The translations under genes and the position numbers were made by a program. This document shows positions 23,964-36,733 of a stretch of 64,000 nucleotides of DNA, piece by piece. The notes below the pieces were generated by a model. That model ran no database searches and was not told the origin of the DNA. It worked only from the letters and a program-made list of their open reading frames with translations. Source of the DNA: Eleusine coracana subsp. coracana (Eukaryota; Streptophyta; Magnoliopsida; Poales; Poaceae); NCBI GenBank assembly GCA_032690845.1, contig CM064425.1, positions 37,102,240 through 37,166,239 of the forward strand, written 5' to 3'. Numbering within the stretch: position 1 is the first letter of the stretch; the number at the start of each line of letters is the position of its first letter.

Positions 23964-24417
23964 CTGGTGCTATGGCCTTACCTAAAAATTCCGTTCTGAT
24001 CGCCGTTCCGTTTTGGCCATTGGAATGGATCGTTCCGGTACCGGACGGTACCGGCGTATCATTCCGGACTTTGAATATAGTGATAATTTATATAAATACT
24101 TATATATATAATTATAAATATATATTTTACCAATAATTTCAGGCTAACATAAGACTGTATTGTATAATATTTTTTGCAACACCGTAGTTTAAACATAATA
24201 GAATAAAGTCTACAACATCACTAATGTAATAGATGCTTAGGAATTGGCCGGTACCGGAATGACTGGAACGGCCGTTACCGGCCGGAATTGGCCGGTATTG
24301 GCCGAAAAGACCGGTACTGACCGGTAACTTGGCCGGTACGGAATCGAGCTGCTAAGGTACCGCTCAGGTGGCCGGAATGTACCGGAACGGAATTTTTAAG
24401 TAAGGTTATGGCACCAG
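23964..24417. mobile_element. MITE-like element with 33-bp terminal inverted repeats and GC-rich palindromes
   Basis: The first 33 bases (from CTGGTGCTATGGCC) match the inverted last 33 (to GGTTATGGCACCAG) with about four mismatches. The subterminal sequence is rich in GGTACCGG / CCGGAATGG palindromic motifs, while the core is AT-rich. No coding capacity and no clear target duplication. Confidence 0.75.
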
Positions 24418-25275
24418 AGTAAATTAAAAAATTAGTTACTAATTAGCTATTTTTTGAGCTTTGGACAGCTGTTTCATTCCATAACTTGTACTTCTGGCAC
24501 CACCGCACCACCTTGAGGCCAAGCTAAGTAAACTTGCAGTCGGTTGCAACTGCAGACACCTACCCTACAGCAGATGACTGAAAAATGTGTCTGCATTGCT
24601 AATTTAGAACCAACATCTTCCTGACTACATTGCTTACTTTTTAGAACCAACATCCTTTACATGGTTAAGAACTTAATAAGATGAGTAGAAATAAAATCAG
24701 AAACATCACACCGTATGCATGGTTGCATAGACGACAAATTAAAGTGGGCCCGCAAATCATATGGTTGCGTCCCAAAGGATATTGTGATTCTTGTAACAAA
24801 AGAAGGTAGATGACATTATATATACTTTTGTGCATTACCATCTGTAGAAATAGAACAAAATTCACTTTCATCAGTTTAGTGATGATGGCTGCAACCAGCT
24901 CACGAAATTTAATTCCCTCCCTAGAGATTCCGTCCTGTCGTAGAGAACAGATTTAATTCCCCTTGAGAATACTTCCTATCGTAGAGAACTTGTGAGGAGC
25001 AAACATGGAAGGATACGGCGATTGAAGGGACTGAGGCAAGGAGGTGGAATGAATGGAAGGATATACTGTGATTATTGCTTGATCCCCGGGGAGTCCCCCC
25101 CCCCCCCCCCCCCCCCCCACCCTAATGCATATCCAAATCAACACAGCTCAATCGAAACGTATTATCTGCCATCTTCATTCCCCGATCAACGCGATCGCTA
25201 ATATCTTCCTACCACTATCTCGATCGACGAGATGGATCAGTAGTGCAGTTGAGCACCAGGGCGCGTTAGTTAGCC
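24418..25275 (+). promoter_or_regulatory. Upstream region of the DUF620 gene
   Basis: About 860 bp with no other gene. A run of roughly 22 C (about 25098-25119) lies 160 bp upstream of the start codon. I see no convincing TATA box. Assigned by position. Confidence 0.4.
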
Positions 25276-27035
25276 ATGATGAGGAATCAGTTGTGCCGGG
25301 CGGCAGGCGGCCTGGACGCCGTGCTCGAGGTGCCGGTCCCCGATCTCCACAACGAGGCTCCGCCGCCGCCCTGGCGTGGTGGTCGGCTCCGCCGTCGCCG
25401 CGCGGTCATCAAGGCGTGGGTGCGGTCGCTTTTAGGGTTGGGCCACCGTCGTCGGCGCGATGGCGCGCCTTCGCCGGCCGACGTGCAGCTGATGCTCCTT
25501 GTGATCGGCGCGCCGCTGGTGCCGCAGCCCGTGGAGGCGTGGAAGGGCATGGCCGGACAGGACGTCACCGAACTGCCCCTTGTACGCAGTAGTGTTGCTT
25601 CGATAGTGTTGTTGATCACCATATAAAAATGGCTGCTATTGTCAAATTATTGTTACAATCTTGGTCGGTGCCATATGAATGTCTGCTCAATTGGCTAATA
25701 AAATGTTCTGCAGGAGGTGTCGAAGGCCAGGTACGTGGTTGAGCGGTATATGGCGGCGGTGGGCGGCACGTCGGCGCTGAACGCCGTGGCAGCAAGCATG
25801 TGCGCGGCGGGGAATGTGTGGATGCGGACGAGCAATGAGCGCAGCAAGAACAACAACGCCTTCAAGGAGGACGTCGCCGCCGGCGTGTTCGTGCTGTGGC
25901 GGAAGAGACCGGAGCTGTGGTGCGTGGAGATGCTGGTATCCGGCTCCAGCGGCGCCAAGATGAGCGCCGGCAGCGACGGCAAGGTCGCCTGGCGCCAGGC
26001 ACCATGGCAGGAGCCTCGCGCCGCGCCCGGACCGCCTCGGACCCTCCGCCGGTGCGTCCAGGTGACTGCCATTCCAGCCAGCTACTTCCCTCCCGTCCAG
26101 AACATTGAAACGAAATCAATGCCATCGTAAATAGGAAGATCATACTCGAAGTCCACGGCGGACCTCTTCTCCACCGCGGCGTGGGCTGGCGAGAAACGCT
26201 TCGACGATAACGATTTTGATATGACAATTTTTAACTCGTGCATCATTCATCATTGATGCAGGGCCTGGACCCGAAGTCCACGGCAGACCTCTTCTCCACT
26301 GCGGCGTGGGCCGGCGAGAAACGCTTCGACGACAACGACTGCTTTGTGCTGCGCGTGGACGCGGCCCCGCCCACGCTGCGCGCACGGAGCCGGGCCGGCG
26401 TGGAGGTGGTCCGGCACGCGCTGCAGGGCTACTTCAGCCAGCGGACGGGCCTGCTGGTCGGCCTCGAGGACACCCACCTCGTGCGTGCCGTCGGCGCGTG
26501 CTGGGAGACCGCCATGGCGTCCTCCATCGGCGACTACCGCCGCGTCGACGGCATTAGCATCGCCCATGCCGGGCGTACGGTCGCCAGGCTGACCCGGTTC
26601 GACGCGGGCTGCCGCCGGTTCGGCTTGCGTGGTAAGAGGAGGAGGATGACGCGCACGTGCATGGAGGAGGCGTGGAGTATCGAGGAGGTTGGGTTCGATG
26701 TTGTGGGCTTATGTGCGGAATGCTTCCTGCCTCCAAGGGACATGGTGCCCTGCGACGGCTCTGAACCGGGTGCGCCCCCATGGGAGGAACGTGGTGTGGT
26801 CTTCGATGGCAGCGGCGAGAAGGACGTTGCTGCTGTTTCTTCTTCTTCCGTCCTCCCAAGAGTGCAGTTACCTGAGGTCATCGGCGAGTTCCATGATGAG
26901 GTAGCTCGGCCGGCGGTATGGACAAAGCTGCGTGTGCCCGCGGTGGCGAAAAGGCTGGTTGAGTTTGGACTGGAGAAGGTTGCGGCGGTGAGGACTATCG
27001 ACATTATTGCCACCGAGGAGTGCACGGGGGTATAG
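25276..27035 (+). CDS. DUF620-family protein
   Basis: Three exons with GT-AG borders, 25276-25581, 25714-26061 and 26262-27035, give 475 codons without a stop. Exon 1 has the family N-terminus (GGLDAVLEVPVP). Exon 2 contains KARYVVERYMAAVGG and VLWRKRPELWCVEMLVSGS. Exon 3 starts GLDPKSTADLFSTAAWAGEK and continues through HALQGYFSQRTGLLVGLEDT and RRVDGISIAHAGRT to a less conserved tail from about residue 345. These match the plant-specific DUF620 family (PF04788), whose biochemical role is not established. GC content is high, as in many grass genes. Intron 2 carries a partial copy of the start of exon 3 (26147-26213). A decayed paralogue fragment lies at about 40417-40715 in the same orientation. 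Confidence 0.9.
26147..26213 (+). repeat. Partial duplicate of DUF620 exon 3 within intron 2
   Basis: These 67 bp match 26272-26338 in exon 3 with four differences, offset by 125 bp. The flanking sequences do not match, and no good acceptor precedes the copy, so it is presumably not spliced in. Confidence 0.9.
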
Positions 27036-27472
27036 CTGCTCTCCTGCGTGGGGCTGTGGTTCCGTGTTCTACGGCGTCAACTGAGCGCTACAAGAGTAAT
27101 AATAAAAAAAAACTGAGAGCTACAAGGCCTTTTAGATTGTTCTTTTTTTTTAAGTAGTATAACAATAAAATAAGCTGAGAACCCAAATTTTTTGTCATTG
27201 GAGTTGGCTTATTCAATTTGCATATTCTGCAGAAACGTTCCACGTCTAACACTCAAGAGAGGTTGACGCATGGAAGCTCATTTAGAATGAATCTACATTT
27301 TCTGTTTTTTTTTATTAGATGAATAGCAGGGCAGCTCTTACTTAGTTTCTAGGGTACTCTGTATAACAATGAAGTTACAAATAATGGAGTGCCATTTGTC
27401 ACATGAGTTTTCTGACCGTTGGATCCTTAAGGTGCTATTGGTCCTTTACTTTTAAGAGGGCAAAAACATACC
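27036..27472 (+). other. 3' region of the DUF620 gene
   Basis: About 440 bp after the stop codon, AT-rich, with AATAAT/AATAAA-like sequences near 27098-27110 and 27164-27170 that could serve as poly(A) signals. No other feature seen. Confidence 0.4.
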
Positions 27473-27519
27473 TTTGCATTCAATGGTGGAGCCAGTCTTC
27501 CTTCTTTGGATAGGCATAG

Positions 27520-27905
27520 TGTGGAATACTTATTTTATAGGTATCCATAGTTACGTCTAAGTTGGTAGATGACCGGATACCTCATCCATAAGGTATCCGA
27601 CCGAGTCGGCTTGGAGCGCAAGATAATTAGAGATAGATTTTCTATAAGAATCCTTATAGACTATGAGTAGAACTCTTCATGTACCCCTTACCGACTGGAT
27701 ATATAAAGCGGCAGGGAACACCTATCGAGGGATAAGATAACACACGAAACACAACATCAATACAAACCACAGAACACATGACGTAGGGTTTTTACTCTTG
27801 TCGACAGGGCACGAACCTGTCTAAATCGACGTCTTGTATCCTAACCATCGAGTTCTTAATCCCGGCGTAGCCCTATAAATTTATTGCCAAGTATAAGTCT
27901 CGACA
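27520..27905 (+). repeat. 5' LTR of Tat element 2
   Basis: 386 bp, TGTGGAATAC to CTCGACA, with a TATATAA box near 27700. Followed by TTGGTGCGCCAGGAAGAGG, the likely primer-binding region. Confidence 0.95.
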
Positions 27906-27957
27906 GTTGGTGCGCCAGGAAGAGGCCAAGGCTCGTCGGGATTCACCGTCGACATCG

Positions 27958-29829
27958 ATGGCCGAGATTCCCACCATCCAGTACTCGCCGGATTTTAAGA
28001 TTTCCTTCGGATCGCTCGACTTCACCGCCGACTCCAATGGAGCGCTAGGCCTCGACGACCGTCGATCCGACTCGGCCGCAGCCGATCTCATGGCGCGATC
28101 ACCGAGCCCGTCAGATCTGATCCCTGCATTGGTTCCACTCGGATTCGGCAACACAGATCTACCCACCGGGTACGATCTAAGTCGGTCTGTTCCTTTGATG
28201 AGGACTCAAATGGATCTACATGCCCTTATCCTTTGGCCGTCAACATAGTCGAGGTTCGTGAGGATCCGACCAATGATGGGGATCATGACAACAATGATGA
28301 TGGTTCTGACAACAACAATGATGGACTTGGCGAGAAAGGCCAAAGGGATGACAACCCCAAAGAGATACCTCCTTCGAACGGTCACTGCCGCCGACCGAAA
28401 GGATCTCGTGGATCTCGATTGGCGTGACAGCTAGACCTCGGAGATTTGGAAATTGAAGTGGATGACATCAAGGTCTATTACACCCCTCAGTTCAATATCA
28501 CTAGGGCTAAAACATTGCTTGATAGCTTGATGGCTGACGTAGCATATCAGACCCCCATAATGCATAAGACAGTAGCCATGCTCAAAGCAGCTGTTGTTCA
28601 AGACAAGGCCCAGGACGAATCACAGTCAGTGGCAAGTTCTAGCTACGCAACTTCTCATGGATAACAACGTAGTGATCTGAGAAATTCCATGAGACCCCAC
28701 AACGGACGAGATACCATCAACTCTCGTACTGAAGAGCGGATTCGGGATGACCAGCGCCACGAGGAGGAGTGCCACGAGGAGGACTGATGACCGACGGGAT
28801 GATCGACGGGGTGACTAACGAGACGACCGACGATGTCATTCACCTCCAAGAGACAAAAACCATGACGAAGACGACCGGCGTCGTTGTCATAGTGACGATA
28901 TCGAACCTAGCCATAATCGCCGCGCATCTTCATTCTCGGTTATCAGACCGGTGATGGAGGTCGGTCACCCCTAATGAGGACAAGTTTGATGGGATCAAGG
29001 CTTACATACCGGAGCTTCGAATTGCTCGGTGGCCTAAAGGATTCAAGCCGGTCCCTATCGAGAAGTATGATGGTCAGACCAACCCTCGGGAGTGGCTTCA
29101 GCTTTACAGCATGGCAATTCGAGCGATAGGAGTCGACACCTATGTGATGGCTAACTATCTACCGGTCTGTCTCGAGCCAGCCGTTTGGATTTGGCTCACA
29201 TCGCTCTCGGAAGGATCGATTACTTCGTGGGGCGACCTCAACAAGAAGTTCATTGAAAGCTTACAAGCTACCTACAACCGGCCGAGTAATCACTTCGACC
29301 TCACCCGGATCAAGCAGAAGGCTGACGAATCCCTGCGTGACTACATCAAGCGGTTCTGCACCAAGAAGACCAAGATCCCTAATATCCCGGACTAACAGAT
29401 CATTGCAGCCTTCCAAGGATGTGTTCAGAGCTAGTTTGGGAGATCGGTCAGAGGAATCATGACCTCAAGCTGACTACTTGGGAGTGCTTTGAGATCACTG
29501 ATAAGTTCGCATCTAGAGAATTGGCCTTGTATGACATCCGAGGTAAAGGCAAGGAGAAGTGCTCGGACAAACCAGAGTCCTCCAAGAAGGACAAGAAGCG
29601 AAAGACTGAGAACATGGTCGCGGTAGTAGACCGAACAAGGAAAAATCCTCGGACAAACCAGCAGACCATGGATGACTTGCTGAGTGGCCCATGCCTGTGG
29701 CATCTAAAAGGAAACCATAAAGCAAAGGACTGTTACCGCTTGAAGGGATTTGCAACTGCCACGCTGAAGGTGGCCAAAGATCCGCCAAGACGCAATGACA
29801 AGGACAAAGCCAATGACGGTGATGACTAG
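27958..29829 (+). pseudogene. gag of Tat element 2 (frameshifted, capsid core complete)
   Basis: Starts at ATG 27958 (MAEIPTIQYSPDFKIS) and is broken near 28248, 28427 and 28664. The capsid core is open at 29111-29395 (AIGVDTYVMANYLPVCLEP, SWGDLNKKFIESLQATYN, DESLRDYIKRF), including the part missing from copy 1, then a TAA and frame change. The nucleocapsid segment 29419-29829 has the zinc-knuckle-like CLWHLKGNHKAKDC and a lysine-rich region, ending at a TAG near 29827. Confidence 0.85.
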
Positions 29830-29898
29830 GACGAGGATGGAGAGTTCCAGGAGCCCTGGAAGGAAGTCAACTTCATCTTCGAAGGCCTGGATGCGTAC

Positions 29899-30310
29899 AT
29901 GTCAAAGCGTAAACAAAAACTGGAACTACATGAGATCAATTCCATAGAACCGGCTGCACCTGAGTACATGAGATGGTCTGAAGTCCCGATTACTTTCGAT
30001 CGGTTGGATCACCCAAGGCACATGCCCAAGCCAGGTCGCTACCCGCTAGTACTCGCAGCAACGATGAAGGGGGTCAATTTCAACAAAGTACTCATTGATG
30101 GAGGAAGCAGTCTAGATTTGATCTTCACTAAGACCCTCACAAAATTAGGCTTGTTGGTCAGCGACTTGCAACCGAGTTCCTCTCCCTTCCATCGGTCGTG
30201 CCAGGCAAGACTTCTGTTCCTATTGGACAGATCACTTTGCCTGTCACCTTTGGAACCCGTGAGAACTTCAGGACTGAGCGCGTTATCTTCCAGGTAGCTG
30301 ACTTCGAGTC
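29899..30310 (+). pseudogene. Aspartic protease region of Tat element 2
   Basis: Retropepsin-like segment with FNKVLIDGGSSLDLIFTK at about 30079-30132, catalytic Asp retained. A 1-bp-type frameshift near 30195 moves the rest into another frame. Confidence 0.82.
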
Positions 30311-30945
30311 TGCTTACCACACTATCCTAGGTAGACTGGCAATGGCAAAATTCATGGCGGTTCCGCACTACCCTTATCTCACTCTAAAGATGCTAGGCCC
30401 TAAGGGAATCATCTCCCTCCACTCTGACCTTCGGAACTCTTTCGATTGCGATGTGCAGAGTTGTGAGATGGCCGACCGACAATTGATGTTGTCCGACCGG
30501 CTGGAGAGTCAAAGATCAGATCAAGACTTCCTTTATAACTCCCTTCAGCGCCTACTGATATACTACTATGCCATTCAGTCTGAAAAATGCTGGCGTGACT
30601 TACCAACGTGGTATTCAACGCTGCCTCAAAACTCAGATCGTTGGAACGCAGAAGCGTATGTTGACAACATCGTGGTAAAGACTCGGAATGTTGAAGAACT
30701 TCTCTCTGACCTGGCAGAGAAGTTTGACAATTTGAGACAATACTCGATGAAGTTGAACCCTAAAAAGTGTGTTTTTGGGGTTCCTTCAGGAAAGCTACTT
30801 AGTTACATCGTTTCGAAACAAGGTATAGAGGCTAACCCGGACAAAATCAAGGCGATCCTTGATATGGGATCACCTAATTCCCAAAGGGTTGTTTAGAAGT
30901 TGACCGGATGCATGGCATCTTTAAGTCGCTTTATCTCCTGACTGG
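30311..30945 (+). pseudogene. Reverse transcriptase remnant of Tat element 2 (N-terminal half deleted)
   Basis: Sequence equivalent to about 9669-10268 of copy 1 is absent at a junction near 30510. The finger/palm motifs WRMCIDYTDLNK and FLDAYSGYQQ are lost, and the residual text between them is frameshifted. The catalytic box survives in altered form (AYVDNIVVKT; the second Asp of YVDD is Asn). C-terminal SYIVSKQGIEANPDKIKAI is recognisable, then TAG at about 30893. Cannot be functional. Confidence 0.9.
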
Positions 30946-31021
30946 GGTCAGGGGTCTGCCATTGTTTAAGTTGCTCAAAAAGCAGGATGACTTCGTCTAG
31001 ACAACCGAGGCGTAGTCAGCG

Positions 31022-31490
31022 TTGGATGAGTTGAAGGTCCACCTCAGCAATATTCCAGTATTGGTGCCTCCCGAGCCACAAGAAAAGCTTCAGCTCTACA
31101 TATCGGCCACAACTCAAGTTGTGAGTACTGTTTTAGCGGTCGACCAAGAAGAAGAGGGTCACGTACAAAAAGTACAACACCCAGTGTATTTTCTCAGTGA
31201 GGTCCTTAGTGCCTCCAAAACACGATACCACCAGATCTTGAAGCTACTATATGCGCTCTTGATCACTTCGAGGAAGCTGAAGCACTATTTTCAGGCTCAT
31301 CCCATTGAAGTTCAAACAACCTTTGCACTTAGAGAAGTCCTCCACAACCGAGAAGCAGAAGGAAAGATTGCCAAGTGGGTAGTCAAGCTCGGTCAATTCA
31401 CCATTACGTTTGTACCCCGCTCGGCAATCAAAGGACAAGCATTAGCTGACTTTGTTTTCGAGTGGACAGAGATTCCGATGCCGCCTGCAC
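31022..31490 (+). pseudogene. RNase H (Ty3 type) of Tat element 2
   Basis: Open stretch with LQLYISATTQVVSTVLAV, PVYFLSEVLSASKTRYHQ and KLKHYFQAHPIEV, the RNase H that normally follows reverse transcriptase. It continues in the same frame into the second RNase H start. Confidence 0.85.
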
Positions 31491-31499
31491 CGCAAGATA

Positions 31500-32008
31500 T
31501 TGAGTACTGGAAAATGTACTTTGATGGATCCCTCCAGTTACCTGGAGCGGGTGCAGGGATTGTGCTCATCTCACCACAAGGAGAAAAACTCTAGTATGTC
31601 GTCCAGATCGTGTTTTACGCGCCTAAATGCTACGGCATATGAGGCTCTTCTACACGGTCTACGCATTGCCATGTCACTTGGTGTTCAACGTCTTGACATC
31701 TTTGGTGATTCGGCTCTAGTCGTCAACCAAGTCACTAGGGATTGGAACTGTGTGGATAGCAATATGGCTGCCTATTGCCAAGAAGTAAGGAAGCTCGAAG
31801 ATAAATTTGATGGACTGAAGTTCACGCATATTCTTTGGGATAACAATCAAGCGGTTGATGAACTAGCCAAGATGGGATCGTCTCGAGAGATTGTCCCACC
31901 CGGTGTTTTCTTACACACCCTTGATTCTCCCACTATTTCTCCTTGGTCTAACGTCTTAAAGACCGATGTTGCTGAGATGGTAGATGATACCAACATACAG
32001 ACCGACTA
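31500..32008 (+). pseudogene. Second (archaeal-type) RNase H of Tat element 2
   Basis: Begins KMYFDGSLQLPGAGAGIV (catalytic Asp). A TAG near 31592 and a small deletion break the frame; the rest reads YEALLHGLRIAMSLG, LDIFGDSALVVNQV and NNQAVDELAKMGSS. Second RNase H domain of the Tat lineage. Confidence 0.83.
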
Positions 32009-32030
32009 GCGCGACCCGATTGTCCAATTT

Positions 32031-33236
32031 TTGACTAAGGGAACGCTGCCTCCGGATCATAATGAGCAACATAGATTGAAGGCAAAGTGTCGAGGATATT
32101 TGATGGTGGACGATCTACTCTATCGACGAGGGGGTTCAAATATTTTGATGCGATGCATCTCGATTCCAAACGGCAAAGAATTGATGGAAGAAATCCATTT
32201 AGGCGTATGTGGCAACAAGGCGGCTTCTAAGACTTCGGTCGGCAAAGCCTTCCGGCAAGGGTTTTATTGGCCTTCGACGGTCGAAGATGCACACCAGGTC
32301 ATTCAGAAGTGTGAAGGCTGTCAATTCTTTGCTCAACAGACTGTGCCTTTGCAGCAACTTCAGATGATACCTATGACTTGCCCTTTTACAGCTGGGGGCT
32401 TGACATTGTCGGTCCTTTCAAGAAAGCACCAGGCGGGTTTACTCATTTGTTTGTTGCTATTGACAAATTCACCAAGTGGATTGAAGCGGAGCCGGTTGGT
32501 AAGATAACTTCAAAGAAGGCGATCAAATTTGTCAGAGATGTCTTCACTTGGTTTGGGGTTCCTCATGATATCATCACTGATAATGGTACTCAGTTTACAT
32601 CTGAGGAGTTCCGTGACTTTACCGATGAGATGGGAATAAAAATCCACTTTGCATCAGTGGCTCATCCTCAAAGCAATGGGCAGGTCGAACGGGCCAACGG
32701 TATGATTCTTCAGGGATTGAAGCACCGAATATTTGACAGGCTCAAACCGTATGCCTATCGGTGGATCTGAGAATTGCCTTCGGTTCTCTAGGGGCTGCGC
32801 ACTAATGTCAGTCGGGCTACTGCCAGTCACCTTTCTTGTTGGTCTACGGTTCCGAGGCTATGCTGCCGACCGAGGTAAACCTCGTTTTAGCGCGAGTCAA
32901 GGGGTATGATGAGAAGCTTTCTGAAGACAATTGAGTGATTAAGTTGATTGCAGCAGAGGATTTGCGTGATCACGCTCTGTTTTGGTCAGCAATATACCAG
33001 CAAGGTTTGCGACATTATTATGACAAAAATGTTCGTAGTTACCAGTTTCATGTTGGGGATTTAGTGCTGCAACGAGTGCAATCAACCCAGAATCAGCACA
33101 AGCTATCCCCTAAATGGGAATGACCTTATGTGGTCAAAGAAGTTACCCGGCCGGAGCTTATCGACTGATGTATGAAGATGGCAAGGATGTACCAAATTCA
33201 TGGAACATCAATCAGCTACGCCGTTTCTATACTTAG
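32031..33236 (+). pseudogene. Integrase of Tat element 2
   Basis: HHCC region with CEGCQFFAQQT near 32310-32343. The core (32378-32770) has FVAIDKFTKWIEAEP, ITDNGTQFTSEEF and SNGQVERANG, so Asp-Asp-Glu is retained. A TGA at about 32768 and another break near 32930 precede the C-terminal part (32935-33123, SYQFHVGDLVLQRVQ), which ends after further breaks near 33236. Confidence 0.88.
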
Positions 33237-33239
33237 TCT

Positions 33240-33869
33240 TCTTATTGTATTTTTATACATTATTATTTAATGAAATTCAAAGTCTTTTTGATGGAAGATG
33301 TTTTTGATTTCATTCTTATTTGTCTCGATTCCTTAATTTATAACATTAAACAATCAAGCCAGGGAGCTAGTAATAATGTCCCACTACTCCTTAACCTTGA
33401 CAGATTCTGGTTTTGGATTTTTTCGACCGATTTCTCATATTTTGACACGGTCTAAAGTTTTTTGGTCTTACGCAGGAACATTATGGTTATACAATTTATA
33501 CTGCACAACAGACTGCCACTACACTAAACCCAGAGCCAAAGTGTGAGAGGTCATGTGTTGATTGGTCGATTCTGCTTGTTATGCAGTTATCAATTACAAC
33601 CTAATATGCTAAGGCAGACCGGTGCAACTTCTATTTTTGTCTCTAAAAGACTTAAGGTGAAAAGGTTTAAGTGCTATAGCGCAACTAATGCAGCTTAGCA
33701 CCGTCTGATTTGCTCTAAGTAATAGGAGATTGCCTTTATGACTATTTAGTTGATTTTTCCAAACTTGTTTAGTAACTAAGCAAGCACAAGAATTAATATG
33801 TATATTTACATGGAGACAATATTGTTTTCCTGATTCAAATATTACTAATATTTGTTAACATTGCAGATA
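33240..33869. other. Spacer between integrase and antisense gene, Tat element 2
   Basis: About 630 bp of AT-rich non-coding DNA homologous to 13001-13570 of copy 1, with no open reading frame of note. Confidence 0.7.
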
Positions 33870-36733
33870 TTACAGCTCATGGGAAGGAGAGGAGGCATCA
33901 TCTTGTAATTCTACCTCCGGAGTTGCTGGAGGAGACAATGCAATGAGGTCGACCTCTACATTATCAACTAAGGCACGGGAGATTTCCATCATGGAATACA
34001 TAAGCAACTGACATTGATCGATCGTCAAGTCAGGGTTGAAGCCCTCCTTGACCTTGTCCAATGGCAGAGCAGGAGACCAAGATTGGCGAATAGCCAGTAC
34101 TTGACTCCCAGCCTCAGTTGCCACCTTTCTGGTATTCTTGGCGATCACCTCTGGTGCGTGCTCCAGCAAGTACTCCAAGGAGTGCCCGGTCTTCTCCACT
34201 TGGTTAGCATGGATATAATCCAATGCTTTCCGACTGCCGTAAGATATGGCTGCAAAAGTCATAAAGGGTATTAGATGATGAAGTCCAAAAGCAATGGTAG
34301 AAAACTTAAAAAGATAGATTACTGGCAAGATTACATTTGAAGGACTTGGCGATGCTCTTAGCCTCCTCAACCTTTCCTTTGGTCTCCTCCAGTTCCTTCT
34401 TCAGCCGAGTGATCTCAGCGCTCTGCTCTTCGACCGACTTGGAGAGGTCATTCTTCTCAGCAGTCAGAGCATCTAAGAATCTCTGCTGGTTTGAAGTTAA
34501 TTTCTCCAGGTCGGTGACCTTCTGACCACGAGCTAAAAATACAAATAAAGACTTTAGCAATAGAGTGAGAAAGAAATAAATATAAGTTGATCTTCAATCT
34601 TACCAATGACATCACCACGACTCTGCTCTAGAGCTTTGGTCACCTCCTTGTGGTCGGTCTGCAGCTTCTCAATTTGCCTTCTGGCTTGGGAAAGCTGCTC
34701 GTCGGTAACTGTGGACAACAAGTCAATACCTCTAAAAGGAGATGTTTGAATGCACAAGATGTTAGGGACTTACCAAAAGTTTCAGCCTCGATGTATTCAA
34801 TCCTGGCCTGCTTCTTCTCCACAAGAGAATATATTCTCTGAATATGAAGAAGGGTATGGTTAGCTGGGAGAATGATTCAAGGAAGAAAAGAAATGGTATT
34901 GATGTACCTTGTTGGCCTCTCGATGCTGATGCATGACGTCCATGTCCTTAGCTTCCGATCGACTCAATGAGTCCTCAACCAACACGATTTTACCCTTATA
35001 ATAGGGAGAAGACATGCCGGTCGGGGAAGGGTTGACGGTCTGAGGAGTAGGTGTTGGCAGTGACATGGGCTCTGGAGCGTTGGACGACTTCCTTGGTTCG
35101 TCCTGCATGCTTGATGGTGTGCGGACCGATGGAGTCTGGTCGGTCGGTCGAGGAGCAGGAGTCGACCTAGTGTCTTGAGACCCTTGGGCGCTTTGATTAT
35201 CACTTGACCGACCGCTATAATTGCCAATGAGCATACGTTAAAGTCTGACAATAGTTGGTAATAACGACAATGAAGAATCAAAAGCATGAAGAATTTTGAT
35301 CCGACAGACTTTCTTCTTTAGAGAAGTGGTCTGCGGATCAGAATCCTTCCTCTTCAGGGAAGTCTTGGCGGCTTCATCGGTCTTCTTTGCCACCCTTGCA
35401 CCACTCTCTAATTTGCTCGGGGGCTCCGACTGGCTAGATGGTCGGTCGGAGTGTGCAGGGGCCGGCAGATTAGCATCTGGGTGGTGCTCCCCCTCGTCAT
35501 CATCGTCATCTCCCACATATTGCCGACGATGGTGAGTGGTCTGCTTTACTCGTTGGCTAGGAGAGGGCAAGTCAGGGCGAGGAGGTGCTATGGAGATGCT
35601 GGCGACGACCTCTTCGGTCGGTCGGGCAACCGCTGAAGAACTGGCATCACCGGTGCTAGTCTGCGGTGGTTTTTTGACATAGTCCGGTCCCTTATAATCG
35701 ATCGGAGGGATCAGAGGGTGTGACACGTAAGTGTCTAGAACCTGCAAAAACATCAAGACATCACACATTGTGATTATTCAAAGAGACGTCAGAATTATTA
35801 AAGACAACCGAGGCTTACTCGGGCCTGTAGAGTGCCCACGTTGTATGCCTTCACAATTAAGAAGTGATCTTGGATGATGTCTCCTTCAAACATCTTCGAT
35901 AACCATGACCGATGCAGAGTGGAGTTTGGCAGATCAGGCACCTCCCTTGTCTCATCGTCGATGGCATACGCCCAGGCGGGGTGGCTCTGTTTCTTTAGTG
36001 GCTGCACTCGGCGCACTATAAAACTCTTTGCTACAGTGATGCCGTCAACCCCTTGATTCTTTAGCTCTACGATTTTCTCTAGTAGAGCGATCACTTGGGG
36101 GTCGGTTGGGTTAGGTCTCTCTGACCACCATGCCTGGGGAATTGCCTTGGCACCAGAGAAGTCGGCAAGGACAGGAGGAGGATTGTCACAGTAGAACCAC
36201 TCATCCTTCCAGTTCTTGTTCCTGGTCTTCAATAGGACATTGATGTAGGCCTCCTTCTTGCGCAACTCAAAACCAACTCCACCTATGGCGACTTAGTTTT
36301 CCTTGGTTGGCAGCGGTCGAAGGACGAACAGATGGCAGAACAAGGTAAAATGGGGCGGAATGCCCAGGAAAGCTTCGCACATATGCACGAAGATAGCAAT
36401 GTGAAGGATGGAGTTGGGATTGAGGTTGACGAGCTCAATCCCATAAAAGAAAAGGAGCCCGCACAGAAAACTGCAGCAGGGAACTCCGAAGCCATGCTCG
36501 AAGAACGAGCGAAAAACTATGATTTGTTAATGGATTGGAAGGGGGCGAGTCTCTTTTGGTACCTTCCAGTCAATACGAGCTTGGTCCGGAAGGATGCCGT
36601 CCTCCACCATCTTGTTCAGGTCGACGGTGGAGATGTTGCTCTTCGAGAACTCCCGAAGCTGCTCCAGGATCTCCAGCTCGGAGGAGGACTCAATGGCGGC
36701 AGCCTTCTTGGATGATTTGCGAGTCATCTTCAA
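33870..36733 (-). pseudogene. Antisense accessory gene of Tat element 2 (putative gypsy-type transposon family)
   Basis: Homologous to the antisense gene of copy 1 and better preserved at its start: ATG at 36733 (or 36727, MTRKSSKKAA), then SSELEILEQLREFSKS. A TAA replaces the Gln of KENQVAI near 36294. The main conserved block lies at 35815-36265 (KNWKDEWFYCDNPPP, KMFEGDIIQDHFLIVKAYN) and ends in a CGA|GTAAGC donor. Later exons encode a Ser/Pro-rich region, a Glu/Lys-rich coiled coil (about 34330-34530) and a C-terminal exon to 33870. Family PF04195-like, function unknown. Nonsense and frame changes suggest a pseudogene. Confidence 0.8.

Noticed and set aside
26250..27025. Long minus-strand frames opposite DUF620 exon 3
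   Set aside because: They are shadows of a GC-rich coding exon whose plus-strand reading matches a known family.
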